A stretch of DNA of 64,000 nucleotides from Methylibium sp. Root1272 (lineage in GTDB: Bacteria; Pseudomonadota; Gammaproteobacteria; Burkholderiales; Burkholderiaceae_C), in assembly GCF_001425905.1 (NCBI RefSeq), contig NZ_LMDY01000017.1, forward strand, positions 189,868 through 253,867, in the 5' to 3' direction. The translations under genes and the position numbers were made by a program. The notes beneath the pieces are model-generated. The model saw only the letters and a list, made by a program, of their open reading frames with translations. It was not told the DNA's origin and ran no database searches. The first letter of the stretch is position 1. The number at the start of each line of letters is the position of its first letter. Of the stretch, positions 37,066-45,606 are shown one piece after another.

Positions 37066-37833
37066 TCAGCCGGCCAGCAGGGCGAACACGGCCGGCACGT
37101 CGGCCGGCAGCTCCACGGGGCGCTGACGCCACTGCGCCACCCTCGCGCTGCGGGTCCAGCCGCCCGACAGCGTCAGTCCGCAGCTCACGCTGAGCCAGGT
37201 TTCCGGCGCGAGCGCGCCGAGCAGCGCCCGCAGCAGCGCGCCATTGCGGTACGGCGTCTCGATCATCAGCTGCGTCTGGCCGAGGCGGCGCGACAGCGCT
37301 TCCAGCTCCTTCACGCGTTGTGCCTGTGCACTGGCCTCCTGCGGCACATAGCCGACGAAGGCGAAGCTCTGACCGTTCAGGCCGCTTGCGGCGAGTGCCA
37401 GCAGCAGCGAGTTCGGGCCGGGCAGGGGCTGCACGCTCACGTCGAGCGCATGGGCCGCCGCCACCAGCGCGGCGCCGGGGTCGGCGACGGCCGGCAGACC
37501 GGCTTCGCTGATCAGCCCGATGTCGTGACCGTCGAGCGCCGGTGCCAGCAGGGCACGCAGGTCGGCCGGCTCGGCCGCTTGGCGGCCCTTCGGCGGACGC
37601 GGCAGCTCACGGATCTCGAGCGCCTGCAGCGGCTGCGCCAGCGGCGTGATGGCGTCCACCCGCTTCAGGAAGGCGCGGGTCGACTTGGCGTTCTCGCACA
37701 CCCAGTGCCGCAGCCGGGCCGCCGTGTCGATCACGCCTTGCGGCAACACCTGGCGCAGATCGGGCGGGGGCGCATCGCCGGCCAGCGTCCCGAGGTCCAG
37801 GGTGTTCGGGACCAGGATCAGCCGACCCTTCAT
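37066..37833 (-). CDS. Tetrapyrrole-methylase-fold methyltransferase, RsmI-like paralogue
   Basis: This 255-residue protein has the fold of RsmI, which 2'-O-methylates 16S rRNA C1402. It keeps GLISEAGLPAVADPGAALV, VQPLPGPNSLLLALAASGLNGQSFAFVGYVP and TQLMIETPYRN. The N-terminal TPIGNLGD signature of true RsmI is replaced by VPNTLDLGT, so it belongs to the second, poorly characterised group of this family found in betaproteobacteria; its substrate is unknown. The ATG at 37833 overlaps the maf stop by four bases. It ends 8 bases from rhlE on the other strand. Confidence 0.85.
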   Translation of the reverse strand: MKGRLILVPNTLDLGTLAGDAPPPDLRQVLPQGVIDTAARLRHWVCENAKSTRAFLKRVDAITPLAQPLQALEIRELPRPPKGRQAAEPADLRALLAPALDGHDIGLISEAGLPAVADPGAALVAAAHALDVSVQPLPGPNSLLLALAASGLNGQSFAFVGYVPQEASAQAQRVKELEALSRRLGQTQLMIETPYRNGALLRALLGALAPETWLSVSCGLTLSGGWTRSARVAQWRQRPVELPADVPAVFALLAG

Positions 37834-38441
37834 CCGCGGCCCCACAACAGCACGTCGAGCCCGGCCTCACGCAGCAGCCGGGCGGTGGCGATCAGCGGCA
37901 GGCCGACCAGCGCGGTCGGGTCGTCGGACTCGATCGCGTCGAGCAGCGCGATCCCCAGGCCTTCCGACTTGGCGCTGCCGGCGCAGTCGTAGGGCTGCTC
38001 GGCGCGCAGGTAGGCCTCGATCTCGGCATCGCCCAGCGTCCTGAAGCGCACCGTCACCGGCACGCGCAGCAGGCGCTCGAAGCCGGTGGCCGGGCGCACC
38101 ACCGCCAGCGCGGTCTGGAACACGACGGTGCGCCCGCTCATCGAGCGCAGTTGTTCGACGGCGCGTTCGTGATGGCCCGGCTTGCCGACCGGCGTGCCGT
38201 CGAGGTCGGCCACCTGGTCGGAGCCGATCACGACCGCGTCGGCATGGCGTGCCGCCACCTCGCGCGCCTTGGCGAGCGCCAGTCGTTCGGCCAGCGCGAC
38301 AGGGGTTTCGCCGGCAAGCGGTGTCTCGTCGACGCGCGGTCCGTCCACCTCGAAGGGCACGCGCAGGCGCGCCAGCAGTTCGCGCCGGTAGCGCGAGGTC
38401 GATCCGAGGATCAGGCGAGGGGGCGGCAAGGCGGAGGGCAT
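37830..38441 (-). CDS. maf: Maf-family nucleoside triphosphate pyrophosphatase
   Basis: Maf proteins hydrolyse non-canonical or modified nucleoside triphosphates to monophosphates. The 203-residue protein begins with the phosphate-binding LILGSTSRYRRELLARL (9-25), followed by DGPRVDE, LAKAREVA, VVIGSDQVADLDG with the catalytic Asp, and KPGHHERA; the SAKSEGLGIALLD stretch closes the site. The sequence is nearest the YceF-like 7-methyl-GTP group, judged by GSDQVADLDG. Start 38441 is preferred over an ATG nine bases upstream because of the usual short N terminus. It is divergent from the DUF177 gene, 39 bases away. Confidence 0.9.
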   Translation of the reverse strand: MPSALPPPRLILGSTSRYRRELLARLRVPFEVDGPRVDETPLAGETPVALAERLALAKAREVAARHADAVVIGSDQVADLDGTPVGKPGHHERAVEQLRSMSGRTVVFQTALAVVRPATGFERLLRVPVTVRFRTLGDAEIEAYLRAEQPYDCAGSAKSEGLGIALLDAIESDDPTALVGLPLIATARLLREAGLDVLLWGRG

Positions 38442-38480
38442 GGGCGCCATTGTCGGGGCGGCGCATAAACTCCGGGCGCG

Positions 38481-39047
38481 ATGAAGCCGAGTGAACAGAA
38501 CCCCTTGCGACTGAACGTCGCCAGCCTGGCGGCCGAGGGCGCCAGCTTGTCGGGCGCCTGGCCGTTGATGTCGCTGACGCGCCTGGCGGCGAGCGCCCAT
38601 GCCGATGCACCGCCGGCCGCCGGCGACGAAGTCGGGTGGTCGGCCCGTGGCGAACAGCGCCAACGCGCCGGCAGCAGCCCGGAGATCTGGATGCATCTGC
38701 AGGCCCGGACCACGCTTCGGCTCCAGTGCCAACGGTGCCTGGCGCCGGTCGAGGTCCCGCTGCACTGCGACCGATGGTTCCGGTTCGTGGCGACCGAGAA
38801 CGCCGCCGCGGCCCTCGATGCCGAAAGCGAGGACGACGTGCTCGAACTGACCCGTGCGCTGGACCTGCGTGAACTCGTCGAGGACGAGTTCCTGCTGTCG
38901 CTGCCGGTGGTGCCGCGGCACGAACGTTGTCCCGAGCCGCTGGTCGTTCCCGGCGACGTGCTGGCCGCTGAATCCATGGAGGAGCCCGCGAAGGAAAACC
39001 CGTTCGCCGTGCTCCAGGCACTCAAGACGCGCAAGGCCGGCCACTGA
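38481..39047 (+). CDS. yceD: DUF177 (YceD) family protein
   Basis: YceD-type proteins lie directly before rpmF in most Proteobacteria and are linked to 23S rRNA or ribosome biogenesis; the molecular role is unsettled. The 188-residue protein has the conserved centre [18 protein letters not shown] with a CxxC pair, then [22 protein letters not shown] and [20 protein letters not shown], a typical acidic family core. A TAAACT hexamer (38466-38471) ends nine bases before the ATG, pointing to a very short leader. rpmF follows after 187 bases with its own likely promoter. Confidence 0.9.
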   Translation: MKPSEQNPLRLNVASLAAEGASLSGAWPLMSLTRLAASAHADAPPAAGDEVGWSARGEQRQRAGSSPEIWMHLQARTTLRLQCQRCLAPVEVPLHCDRWFRFVATENAAAALDAESEDDVLELTRALDLRELVEDEFLLSLPVVPRHERCPEPLVVPGDVLAAESMEEPAKENPFAVLQALKTRKAGH

Positions 39048-39085
39048 CCCGGGCCGGCGTTCCGGGTATACTCGCGGGCTGTTTT
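39045..39085 (+). promoter_or_regulatory. Probable rpmF promoter
   Basis: TATACT at 39067-39072 is a good -10 box; CTGACC about 18 bases upstream, overlapping the yceD stop, is a possible -35 box. Two bases after the -10 box comes CGGGCTGTTTT (39075-39085), the same 11 bases found at the same distance after the probable acpP -10 box. Initiation would fall in the GGGCT, giving a leader of about 155 bases with two hairpins. Confidence 0.55.
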
Positions 39086-39159
39086 ATATTTCTGCCGGGA
39101 TTGCCCGACATGAAAGCTGCCGGCGCATGGCGCTCCGGCATGGACCATCCGCCAAGGTG

Positions 39160-39212
39160 CTCCGGTCGATCCGGAGGTGCCACGGCAGCGCCCGGCGGCC
39201 CGACCGCCGGGC
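39160..39212 (+). other. Two hairpins in the rpmF leader
   Basis: CTCCGG-TCGAT-CCGGAG (39160-39176) and the perfect 9-bp stem GCCCGGCGG-CCCGA-CCGCCGGGC (39190-39212) lie in series, the second ending 22 bases before the rpmF ATG and close to its AGGAG ribosome-binding site. Neither is followed by a T run, so they are not ordinary terminators; a translational control element is possible. Confidence 0.45.
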
Positions 39213-39234
39213 ACGCAAGACCCAGGAGCCCCTC

Positions 39235-39417
39235 ATGGCCGTTCAACAGAACAAGAAGTCCCCGTCGAAGCGCGGCATGCACCGCTCGCACAACGCCCTG
39301 AACACCCCGGGCCTGGCGATCGAGCCGACCACCGGTGAAACCCACCTGCGCCACCACATCAGCGCGACCGGTTTCTACCGCGGCCGCAAGGTGCTGAAGA
39401 CCAAGGCGGATGCCTGA
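39235..39417 (+). CDS. rpmF: 50S ribosomal protein L32
   Basis: This 60-residue ribosomal protein is the usual L32: [20 protein letters not shown] followed by [21 protein letters not shown]. It lacks the four zinc-binding cysteines, as is common in this lineage. AGGAG sits eight bases before the ATG. The yceD-rpmF-plsX-fab order is the standard arrangement linking ribosome and fatty-acid genes. Confidence 0.98.
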   Translation: MAVQQNKKSPSKRGMHRSHNALNTPGLAIEPTTGETHLRHHISATGFYRGRKVLKTKADA

Positions 39418-39472
39418 ATCGGTGCGGCCCGGTGCCTCGTGCGGCCGGGCAGCGTCATCCAGCTTCGCAACG

Positions 39473-39505
39473 CGCCCGGCATGCCTGACTGAAGGCGGCC
39501 GGGCG
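39473..39505 (+). terminator. Probable terminator after rpmF
   Basis: CGCCCGGC (39473-39480) pairs with GCCGGGCG (39498-39505) across a 17-base loop, 55 bases after the rpmF stop. The tail reads TTGTCGTTGGTT rather than a pure T run, and it matches the tail of the hairpin at 58161. It would partly separate rpmF from plsX. Confidence 0.5.
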
Positions 39506-39626
39506 TTGTCGTTGGTTCGGCGGCAACGTGCAGGCGCGGCCTCGCGCGTCGCTTGCCACCGTTCCGCGCAAGGCTTAGCGTGTCGCCTGTGATACGGCCA
39601 AGACCCGCTTCCGCCCCGTCGACACC

Positions 39627-40733
39627 ATGAACGCCCCGCTCGCTTCTGCTGCCGAGGCTCGGTCTGCCACGGTGCGCCTGGCCGTCGACTGCATGGGCGG
39701 CGACCACGGCCCGTCGGTCACGCTGCCGGCCTGTCAGGCTTTCCTGGCGGCCCACCCCGGCGCCGAGCTGCTGCTCGTCGGGCGCCCCGAGGCGCTGGCC
39801 CCGGCGGCCAAGTGGGAGCGCTGCACCCTGGTGCCGGCGAGCGAGGTGGTCGAGATGGACGATCCCGTCGAGGTGGCGCTGCGGCGCAAGCGCGATTCGT
39901 CCTTGCGCGTTGCGATCAGCCAGGTCAAGCCGGTCGACGGCGTGGCGGCGGCGCAGGCCTGCGTCTCGGCGGGCAACACCGGGGCGCTGATGGCGGTGGC
40001 GCGCTACGTGCTCAAGACGCTCGACGGCATCGACCGTCCGGCGATCGCCACGGTGATGCCGAACCAGCTCGACGGCCACACCACCGTGCTGGACCTCGGC
40101 GCCAACGTCGACTGCACCGCCGAGCACCTGCTGCAGTTCGCGGTGATGGGTAGCGCGCTGGTGGCCGCGGTCGAGGGCAAGGCGAACCCGAGCGTCGGCC
40201 TGCTCAACATCGGCGAAGAGGCGATCAAGGGCAGCGAGACCATCAAGCGCGCCGGCGAACTGCTGCGCGCCGCCGCCGCCGGCGGCCAGCTCAACTTCGT
40301 CGGCAACGTCGAGGGCAACGACATCTTCACCGGCCGTACCGACATCGTCGTGTGCGACGGCTTCGTCGGCAACGTCGCGCTGAAGACGGCCGAAGGCCTG
40401 GCCTCGATGCTGTCGAGCTTCATCCGCCAGGAGTTCACCCGCACCTGGTACAGCAAGCTGGCGGCCCTGGTGGCGTTGCCGGTGCTCAGGCACTTCAAGA
40501 ACCGGGTCGATCACCGCCGCTACAACGGCGCGGCGTTGCTCGGCCTGCGCGGGCTGGTGTTCAAGAGCCACGGTTCGGCCGATGCCTTTGCTTTCGAGCA
40601 GGCACTGAACCGGGCTTATGATGCCGCGCGAAACCGACTGCTCGATCGGGTCCACGACCGCATCAGCGCGACCCTCCAGGCCTTGCCGGCCGATGCGGGC
40701 GCGCCGGCCGGTCCGGTGCCCGAAGCCGCATGA
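39627..40733 (+). CDS. plsX: Phosphate acyltransferase PlsX
   Basis: PlsX converts acyl-ACP and phosphate to acyl-phosphate, the acyl donor for phosphatidic acid synthesis, at the membrane surface. The 368-residue protein has [19 protein letters not shown] near the N terminus, [49 protein letters not shown] and [21 protein letters not shown]. Its stop overlaps fabH by four bases, so fatty-acid elongation and phospholipid synthesis are coupled. Confidence 0.96.
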   Translation: MNAPLASAAEARSATVRLAVDCMGGDHGPSVTLPACQAFLAAHPGAELLLVGRPEALAPAAKWERCTLVPASEVVEMDDPVEVALRRKRDSSLRVAISQVKPVDGVAAAQACVSAGNTGALMAVARYVLKTLDGIDRPAIATVMPNQLDGHTTVLDLGANVDCTAEHLLQFAVMGSALVAAVEGKANPSVGLLNIGEEAIKGSETIKRAGELLRAAAAGGQLNFVGNVEGNDIFTGRTDIVVCDGFVGNVALKTAEGLASMLSSFIRQEFTRTWYSKLAALVALPVLRHFKNRVDHRRYNGAALLGLRGLVFKSHGSADAFAFEQALNRAYDAARNRLLDRVHDRISATLQALPADAGAPAGPVPEAA

Positions 40734-41728
40734 CCCAATCCGCCCCTTCCCTTCCTCGCTACGCGCGCATCACCGGCACCGGCAGCTACCTGCCGCCGCG
40801 TCGCCTGACCAACGACCAGCTCGCCGCCGAGCTGGCCCAGAGCGGCGTCGAGACTTCCGATGAATGGATCGTCGAGCGCACCGGTATCCGCGCGCGCCAT
40901 TTCGCGGCCGCCGACGTGGCCTGCAGCGACCTGGCCGTCGAGGCGGCGCGCCATGCGCTCGAGGCCGCGGGTCGGCAGGCCGGCGAGATCGACCTGATCA
41001 TCGTGGCGACGTCGACGCCGGACATGATCTTCCCGTCGACGGCGTGCATCGTTCAGCACAAGCTGGGTGCCGCAGGCTGCCCGGCCTTCGACCTGCAGGC
41101 GGTGTGCTCCGGCTTCGTGTACGCGCTCGCGGTGGCCGACTCGATGATCCGCACCGGTGCGGCGAACCGGGCGCTGGTGATCGGCTCCGAGGTGTTCTCC
41201 CGCATCCTCGATTTCAAGGATCGCACCACCTGCGTGCTGTTCGGTGACGGTGCCGGCGCCGTGGTGCTGGAAGCCAGCGACACGCCGGGCATCCTCGCCA
41301 CCGAACTGCATGCCGACGGCAGCCACGTAGGCATCCTGTGCGTACCGGGCACGGTCGCCGGCGGCCACGTCACCGGCGATCCGCTGCTGAAGATGGACGG
41401 ACAGGCAGTGTTCAAGCTCGCCGTCCGGGTGCTCGACGAAGCGGCGCGCGCGGTACTGGCCAAGGCCGGCCGCCAGGAGAGCGACGTCGACTGGCTGATT
41501 CCGCACCAGGCCAACATCCGCATCATGCAGGGCACGGCCAAGAAGCTGAAGCTGCCGCTGGAGAAGCTGGTCGTGACCGTCGACGAACATGGCAACACGT
41601 CGGCCGCCTCGGTGCCGCTGGCGCTGGACCACGCGGTGCGCCGCGGCCAGGTCAAGCCGGGCGACACGGTGATGCTCGAGGGCGTGGGTGGCGGCTTCAC
41701 CTGGGGCGCGGTGCTGCTCGACCTGTGA
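40730..41728 (+). CDS. fabH: 3-oxoacyl-ACP synthase III
   Basis: FabH condenses acetyl-CoA with malonyl-ACP to begin fatty-acid synthesis. The 332-residue protein has the nucleophile Cys126 in [11 protein letters not shown], the His of [10 protein letters not shown] and the Asn of [14 protein letters not shown], forming the Cys-His-Asn triad. [12 protein letters not shown] and [15 protein letters not shown] are standard family stretches. The next gene starts 54 bases later without a terminator. Confidence 0.97.
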   Translation: MTQSAPSLPRYARITGTGSYLPPRRLTNDQLAAELAQSGVETSDEWIVERTGIRARHFAAADVACSDLAVEAARHALEAAGRQAGEIDLIIVATSTPDMIFPSTACIVQHKLGAAGCPAFDLQAVCSGFVYALAVADSMIRTGAANRALVIGSEVFSRILDFKDRTTCVLFGDGAGAVVLEASDTPGILATELHADGSHVGILCVPGTVAGGHVTGDPLLKMDGQAVFKLAVRVLDEAARAVLAKAGRQESDVDWLIPHQANIRIMQGTAKKLKLPLEKLVVTVDEHGNTSAASVPLALDHAVRRGQVKPGDTVMLEGVGGGFTWGAVLLDL

Positions 41729-41781
41729 TCGCTGCCGGGCCTGCCCGGGCGCGAAGAAACAAGAAGATTGGGAAGTTCTCG

Positions 41782-42720
41782 ATGTCCGCATTCGCATTTG
41801 TCTTTCCCGGCCAGGGCTCGCAGTCCGTCGGCATGCTCGATGCCTGGGGCGATCACCCGGTCGTGGGCGAGACCCTGGCCGAGGCTTCGCAGGCGCTCGG
41901 CGAGGACCTGGCCGCGCTGATCCGGTCGGGCCCGAAGGAGGCGCTGGACCTCACCGCCAACACCCAGCCGGTCATGTTGGCGGCCAGCATTGCCTGCTAC
42001 CGCGCCTGGCTGGCCGAGACCGGCCGGCCGCCGGCGGTGGTGGCCGGCCACTCGCTCGGGGAGTACAGCGCGCTGGTCGCAGCCGGCGTGCTGAGCCTGG
42101 CCGACGCGGTGCCGCTGGTTCGCCTGCGGGCCCAGGCGATGCAGGACGCGGTGCCGGTCGGTGCCGGCGCCATGGCCGCCATCCTCGGGCTGGATGCCGA
42201 GGCGGTGCGCGCGGGATGCGCTGAGGCCGAGGCGGCGACCGGCGAGTCGGTGCAGGCGGCCAACTACAACGACCCGAAGCAGACCGTGATCTCCGGCAGC
42301 AAGCTCGCCGTCGACAAGGCCTGCGAGCTGCTGAAGGCCGCCGGCGCCAAGCGGGCGCTCCCGCTGGCGGTGTCGGCGCCGTTCCATTCGAGCCTGATGA
42401 AGCCTGCCGCCGAGCGCCTGCGTCAGCGTCTTGTCGCCGTGGCGCTGGCCGTACCGGCCATCCCGGTGCTGAACAACATCGACGTCGCCGTCGAGTCCGA
42501 GCCGGCGGCCATCCGCGACGCGCTCTACCGCCAGGCCTTCGGCCCGGTGCGCTGGGTGGAAACCGTGCAGGCGCTCAAGGCCCGCGGCGTGACCACCGTC
42601 GTGGAGTGTGGCCCGGGCAAGGTGCTGGCCGGTCTGGTGAAACGGGTCGATGCCGAACTGGCCGCGCTGAACATCTTCGATCCGTCCAGCCTGGCCGAGA
42701 CGAAAGGAGCTCTGGCATGA
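41782..42720 (+). CDS. fabD: Malonyl-CoA:ACP transacylase
   Basis: FabD loads malonyl groups onto acyl carrier protein. The 312-residue protein begins AFVFPGQGSQSVGML and has the catalytic Ser91 in VVAGHSLGEYSAL, with LRAQAMQDAVP and VSAPFHSSLMKPAAE carrying the second catalytic His. The ATG at 41782 is the standard family start. The stop overlaps fabG as ATGA. Confidence 0.97.
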   Translation: MSAFAFVFPGQGSQSVGMLDAWGDHPVVGETLAEASQALGEDLAALIRSGPKEALDLTANTQPVMLAASIACYRAWLAETGRPPAVVAGHSLGEYSALVAAGVLSLADAVPLVRLRAQAMQDAVPVGAGAMAAILGLDAEAVRAGCAEAEAATGESVQAANYNDPKQTVISGSKLAVDKACELLKAAGAKRALPLAVSAPFHSSLMKPAAERLRQRLVAVALAVPAIPVLNNIDVAVESEPAAIRDALYRQAFGPVRWVETVQALKARGVTTVVECGPGKVLAGLVKRVDAELAALNIFDPSSLAETKGALA

Positions 42721-43466
42721 GCGCGGACGCTTCGGTGACGACGCAGGTGGCCCTGGTGACGGGCGCGAGCCGCGGCATCGGCCGCGCGATCGCAACCACG
42801 CTGGCCGAGCACGGCTTCAAGGTCGTTGGCACGGCGACCAGCGAGTCCGGCGCGGTGGCGATCGGCACGGCGCTGGCCCCCCACGGCGGGCGCGGGCTGG
42901 TGCTGAACGTGAACGACGGCGCGGCGCTCGAGGCGGCGGTCGACGCCATCGTCAAGCAGGACGGCGGCCTGCACGTGCTGGTCAACAACGCCGGCATCAC
43001 GCGCGACACGCTGTCGATGCGCATGAAGGACGACGATTGGGACGCGGTGCTCGATACCAACCTGAAGGCCGTGTTCCGCGCCAGCCGGGCGGTGATCCGG
43101 CCGATGATGAAGCAGCGCTACGGCCGCATCGTCAACATCACCTCGGTGGTGGGAGCGAGCGGCAATCCGGGCCAGGCCAACTACGCTGCGGCGAAGGCCG
43201 GCGTCGCCGGCATGACGCGCTCGCTGGCCCGTGAACTGGGCAGCCGGGGCATCACGGTCAACTGCGTGGCGCCGGGTTTCATCGCGACCGACATGACCGA
43301 CGGACTGCCCGAGGCGCAGAAGGCCGCGCTGCTGGCGCAGATCCCGCTGGGGCGCCTGGGCGCGCCGGAGGAGATCGCCGATGCGGTGGCCTTCCTGGCA
43401 TCGAGACAGGCCGGCTACATCACGGGCACCGAACTGCACGTCAACGGCGGCATGTTCATGAACTGA
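42717..43466 (+). CDS. fabG: 3-oxoacyl-ACP reductase
   Basis: FabG is the NADPH-dependent ketoacyl reductase of fatty-acid elongation. The 249-residue short-chain dehydrogenase has LVTGASRGIGRAIA, the VLVNNAGITRDTL stretch, catalytic Ser in NITSVVGASGNPGQ, Tyr-x3-Lys in ANYAAAKAGV, and VNCVAPGFIATDM. A 117-base gap with a hairpin and a probable promoter separates it from acpP. Confidence 0.97.
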   Translation: MSADASVTTQVALVTGASRGIGRAIATTLAEHGFKVVGTATSESGAVAIGTALAPHGGRGLVLNVNDGAALEAAVDAIVKQDGGLHVLVNNAGITRDTLSMRMKDDDWDAVLDTNLKAVFRASRAVIRPMMKQRYGRIVNITSVVGASGNPGQANYAAAKAGVAGMTRSLARELGSRGITVNCVAPGFIATDMTDGLPEAQKAALLAQIPLGRLGAPEEIADAVAFLASRQAGYITGTELHVNGGMFMN

Positions 43467-43485
43467 GTGTTGAACAGAGCGCGGT

Positions 43486-43508
43486 GCGACCCGTCGCCCC
43501 GGGGTCGC
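43486..43508 (+). other. Hairpin between fabG and acpP
   Basis: GCGACCC (43486-43492) and GGGTCGC (43502-43508) form a perfect 7-bp stem with a 9-base loop, 20 bases after the fabG stop. No T run follows, so it may be an mRNA-stability or partial Rho-type end rather than an intrinsic terminator. Confidence 0.4.
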
Positions 43509-43541
43509 GCCGCTGCGCCGGAGCTGTCACGCCGGAGCAAC

Positions 43542-43560
43542 TAGAATCACGGGCTGTTTT
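43542..43560 (+). promoter_or_regulatory. Probable acpP promoter (-10 and start region)
   Basis: TAGAAT at 43542-43547 is a good -10 box; no clear -35 box is visible. CGGGCTGTTTT (43550-43560) follows after two bases, exactly as at rpmF. A separate strong promoter would explain how acpP, one of the most abundant proteins, is expressed above the other fab genes. A GGAGGA ribosome-binding site lies just before the ATG. Confidence 0.55.
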
Positions 43561-43583
43561 TGCAAACTCTCCTTGGAGGAGTC

Positions 43584-43823
43584 ATGAGCGACATCGAAGC
43601 ACGCGTCAAGAAGATCATCGCCGAGCAACTCGGCGTGGCCGAAGGCGAGGTCACCAATGAAAAAGCCTTCGTCGCCGATCTGGGCGCGGATTCGCTGGAC
43701 ACCGTGGAACTGGTGATGGCACTCGAGGACGAGTTCAGCATCGAGATCCCCGATGAAGAGGCGGAGAAGATCACGACCGTGCAGCTCGCGATCGACTACG
43801 CCAAGAGTCACGCCAAGGCCTGA
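43584..43823 (+). CDS. acpP: Acyl carrier protein
   Basis: This 79-residue acidic helical protein carries growing acyl chains on 4'-phosphopantetheine attached to Ser37 in [17 protein letters not shown]. The AcpS encoded at 56657 would add the prosthetic group. Length and sequence are typical. fabF follows after 37 bases. Confidence 0.98.
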   Translation: MSDIEARVKKIIAEQLGVAEGEVTNEKAFVADLGADSLDTVELVMALEDEFSIEIPDEEAEKITTVQLAIDYAKSHAKA

Positions 43824-43860
43824 CGGCCTCGGTTTCCGTTTCCCTCGCTCCTTTCAGCGC

Positions 43861-45105
43861 ATGAGCCGTCGTCGCGTCGTGGTGACCGGGCTCGGTCTCG
43901 TCACCCCCCTGGGCAACACGGTGGACGAGTCCTGGTCGCGGCTCGTGGCCGGCCAGTCCGGCATCGCCACCGTCACCAAGTTCGATGCCACCAAGCTGGC
44001 CTGCCATATCGCCGGCGAGGTGAAGGGTTTCCAGATCGAGGATTACATCCCCGCCAAGGAAGCTCGGCACATGGATACCTTCATCCACTACGGCCTCGCA
44101 GCGTCGCTGCAGGCCGTGAAGGATGCCGGGCTGCCCACGGGCGACGCGTTGAACGAGGAACAGGCCGAGCGCATCGGCTGCCTGGTCGGCTCGGGCATCG
44201 GCGGCCTGCCGATGATCGAGGAAACGCACGCGGAGTACGCGGCACGCGGGGCGCGGCGGATCTCGCCGTTCTTCGTGCCGGCCTCGATCATCAACATGAT
44301 CTCGGGGCATCTGTCGATCCAGTGCGGCTTCACCGGGCCGAACCTCGCGATCGTCACCGCCTGCACCACCGGCCTGCATTGCATCGGCCAGTCGGCACGC
44401 ATGATCGAGGCCGGCGATGCCGACGTGATGATTGCCGGCGGTGCCGAGTCGACCGTGTCGCCGCTCGGTATCGGCGGCTTCGCCGCAGCGCGGGCATTGT
44501 CGACTCGCAACGACGACCCGGCCACCGCCTCGCGCCCCTGGGACCGCGACCGCGACGGCTTCGTGCTCGGCGAAGGGGCTGGCGTGATGGTGCTCGAGGA
44601 GTACGAACATGCCAAGGCCCGCGGCGCGCAAATCTATGCGGAACTGGCCGGCTTCGGCATGGGCGCGGACGCTTTCCACATGACGGCCCCCAACGTGGAT
44701 GGCCCGAAGCGGGCGATGAAGGCTGCCTTGCGCAATGCGGGGATCAAGCCGGATCAGGTGCAGTACCTGAACGCGCACGGCACCTCGACGCCGCTGGGCG
44801 ATCTGAACGAGAGCAACGCGATCAAGCTGGCCTTCGGCGATCATGCGAAGAATCTGGTGGTCAATTCGACCAAGTCGATGACCGGTCACCTGCTCGGCGG
44901 CGCGGGCGGCATCGAATCGGTGTTCACCGTGCTCGCGATCCGCGACCAAGTGTCGCCGCCGACGATCAACATCTTCAACCAGGATCCCGAGTGCGACCTG
45001 GACTACTGCGCGAACACTGCGCGCGAGATGAAGATCGAGCACGCCGTGAAGAACAACTTCGGTTTCGGCGGCACCAACGGCACGCTGGTGTTCAAGCGCG
45101 TCTGA
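43861..45105 (+). CDS. fabF: 3-oxoacyl-ACP synthase II
   Basis: FabF elongates acyl-ACP, including the temperature-sensitive C16 to C18 step. The 414-residue protein has VVVTGLGLVTPLGNTV, the nucleophile Cys168 in VTACTTGLHC, the two active-site histidines in LNAHGTSTPLGD and SMTGHLLGGAGG, and NNFGFGGTNGTLVF at the C terminus. The next open frame starts 33 bases downstream with no terminator between, so read-through into the stress operon is likely. Confidence 0.97.
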   Translation: MSRRRVVVTGLGLVTPLGNTVDESWSRLVAGQSGIATVTKFDATKLACHIAGEVKGFQIEDYIPAKEARHMDTFIHYGLAASLQAVKDAGLPTGDALNEEQAERIGCLVGSGIGGLPMIEETHAEYAARGARRISPFFVPASIINMISGHLSIQCGFTGPNLAIVTACTTGLHCIGQSARMIEAGDADVMIAGGAESTVSPLGIGGFAAARALSTRNDDPATASRPWDRDRDGFVLGEGAGVMVLEEYEHAKARGAQIYAELAGFGMGADAFHMTAPNVDGPKRAMKAALRNAGIKPDQVQYLNAHGTSTPLGDLNESNAIKLAFGDHAKNLVVNSTKSMTGHLLGGAGGIESVFTVLAIRDQVSPPTINIFNQDPECDLDYCANTAREMKIEHAVKNNFGFGGTNGTLVFKRV

Positions 45106-45138
45106 CGCGCGTGCCGGCCCTGAGCATTTCCCTGAACG

Positions 45139-45603
45139 ATGCGTGCGGCTCCCGCCGTGGCGGTGACGGCGTGTCCGGGCCTGGCGCGAGCGATGCTGCG
45201 ACTCCTGTCGGGGCTGGCCGTGGGCGTGACGGCGCTGTGGGCACTGCAGCGCGGCGACGGCCTCGCGGCGACCGTCACGGGCCTGGTCGTGGCCGGCGTG
45301 GCGTGGCTGCTGTGGCGAGATCGGCGGGCCTCCGCGCAGCATCTGAAATGGGACGGCGTCGACTGGTGTCTGGCCGAGCCTGCGGATGCGGCGCAACCGC
45401 GCGTCGGCAAGGTAGCGGTGGCGCTCGACCTGGATCGCTGGTTGCTGCTGCGCTTTCGGGCGGACGGCCTCGAGGTCCCGGCGCCCGGACCCTGCACACG
45501 ATGGCTGGCGTTGCGGCGCCGCGAGCATCCGGCCGAATGGCATGCGCTGCGCTGTGCGCTCTACTCGCCCGCAGCGTCGTCCGGCGCGTCGGAAGGTCCT
45601 TGA
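45139..45603 (+). CDS. Small membrane protein, YgfX/CptA-like
   Basis: This 154-residue protein is of unproven function. Two adjacent hydrophobic segments (about 18-36 and 41-58) are followed by a soluble part with LKWDGVDWCLAEP, LDLDRWLLLRFRADG and WLALRRREHPAEWHALRCALYSP. The order (membrane hairpin, W-x4-W, a beta stretch ending LR-x-DG, then EWHALRR-like helix) resembles E. coli YgfX/CptA; this is a judgement by eye. An internal ATG at 45193 would shorten it by 18 residues. It sits between fabF and rpoE, three bases before the rpoE GTG, so it is probably co-translated with the sigma factor. Confidence 0.7.
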   Translation: MRAAPAVAVTACPGLARAMLRLLSGLAVGVTALWALQRGDGLAATVTGLVVAGVAWLLWRDRRASAQHLKWDGVDWCLAEPADAAQPRVGKVAVALDLDRWLLLRFRADGLEVPAPGPCTRWLALRRREHPAEWHALRCALYSPAASSGASEGP

Positions 45604-45606
45604 GCC

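Noticed and set aside
43771-45543. Minus-strand frame of 590 codons opposite fabF
   Set aside because: Same antisense composition effect; no motif seen.
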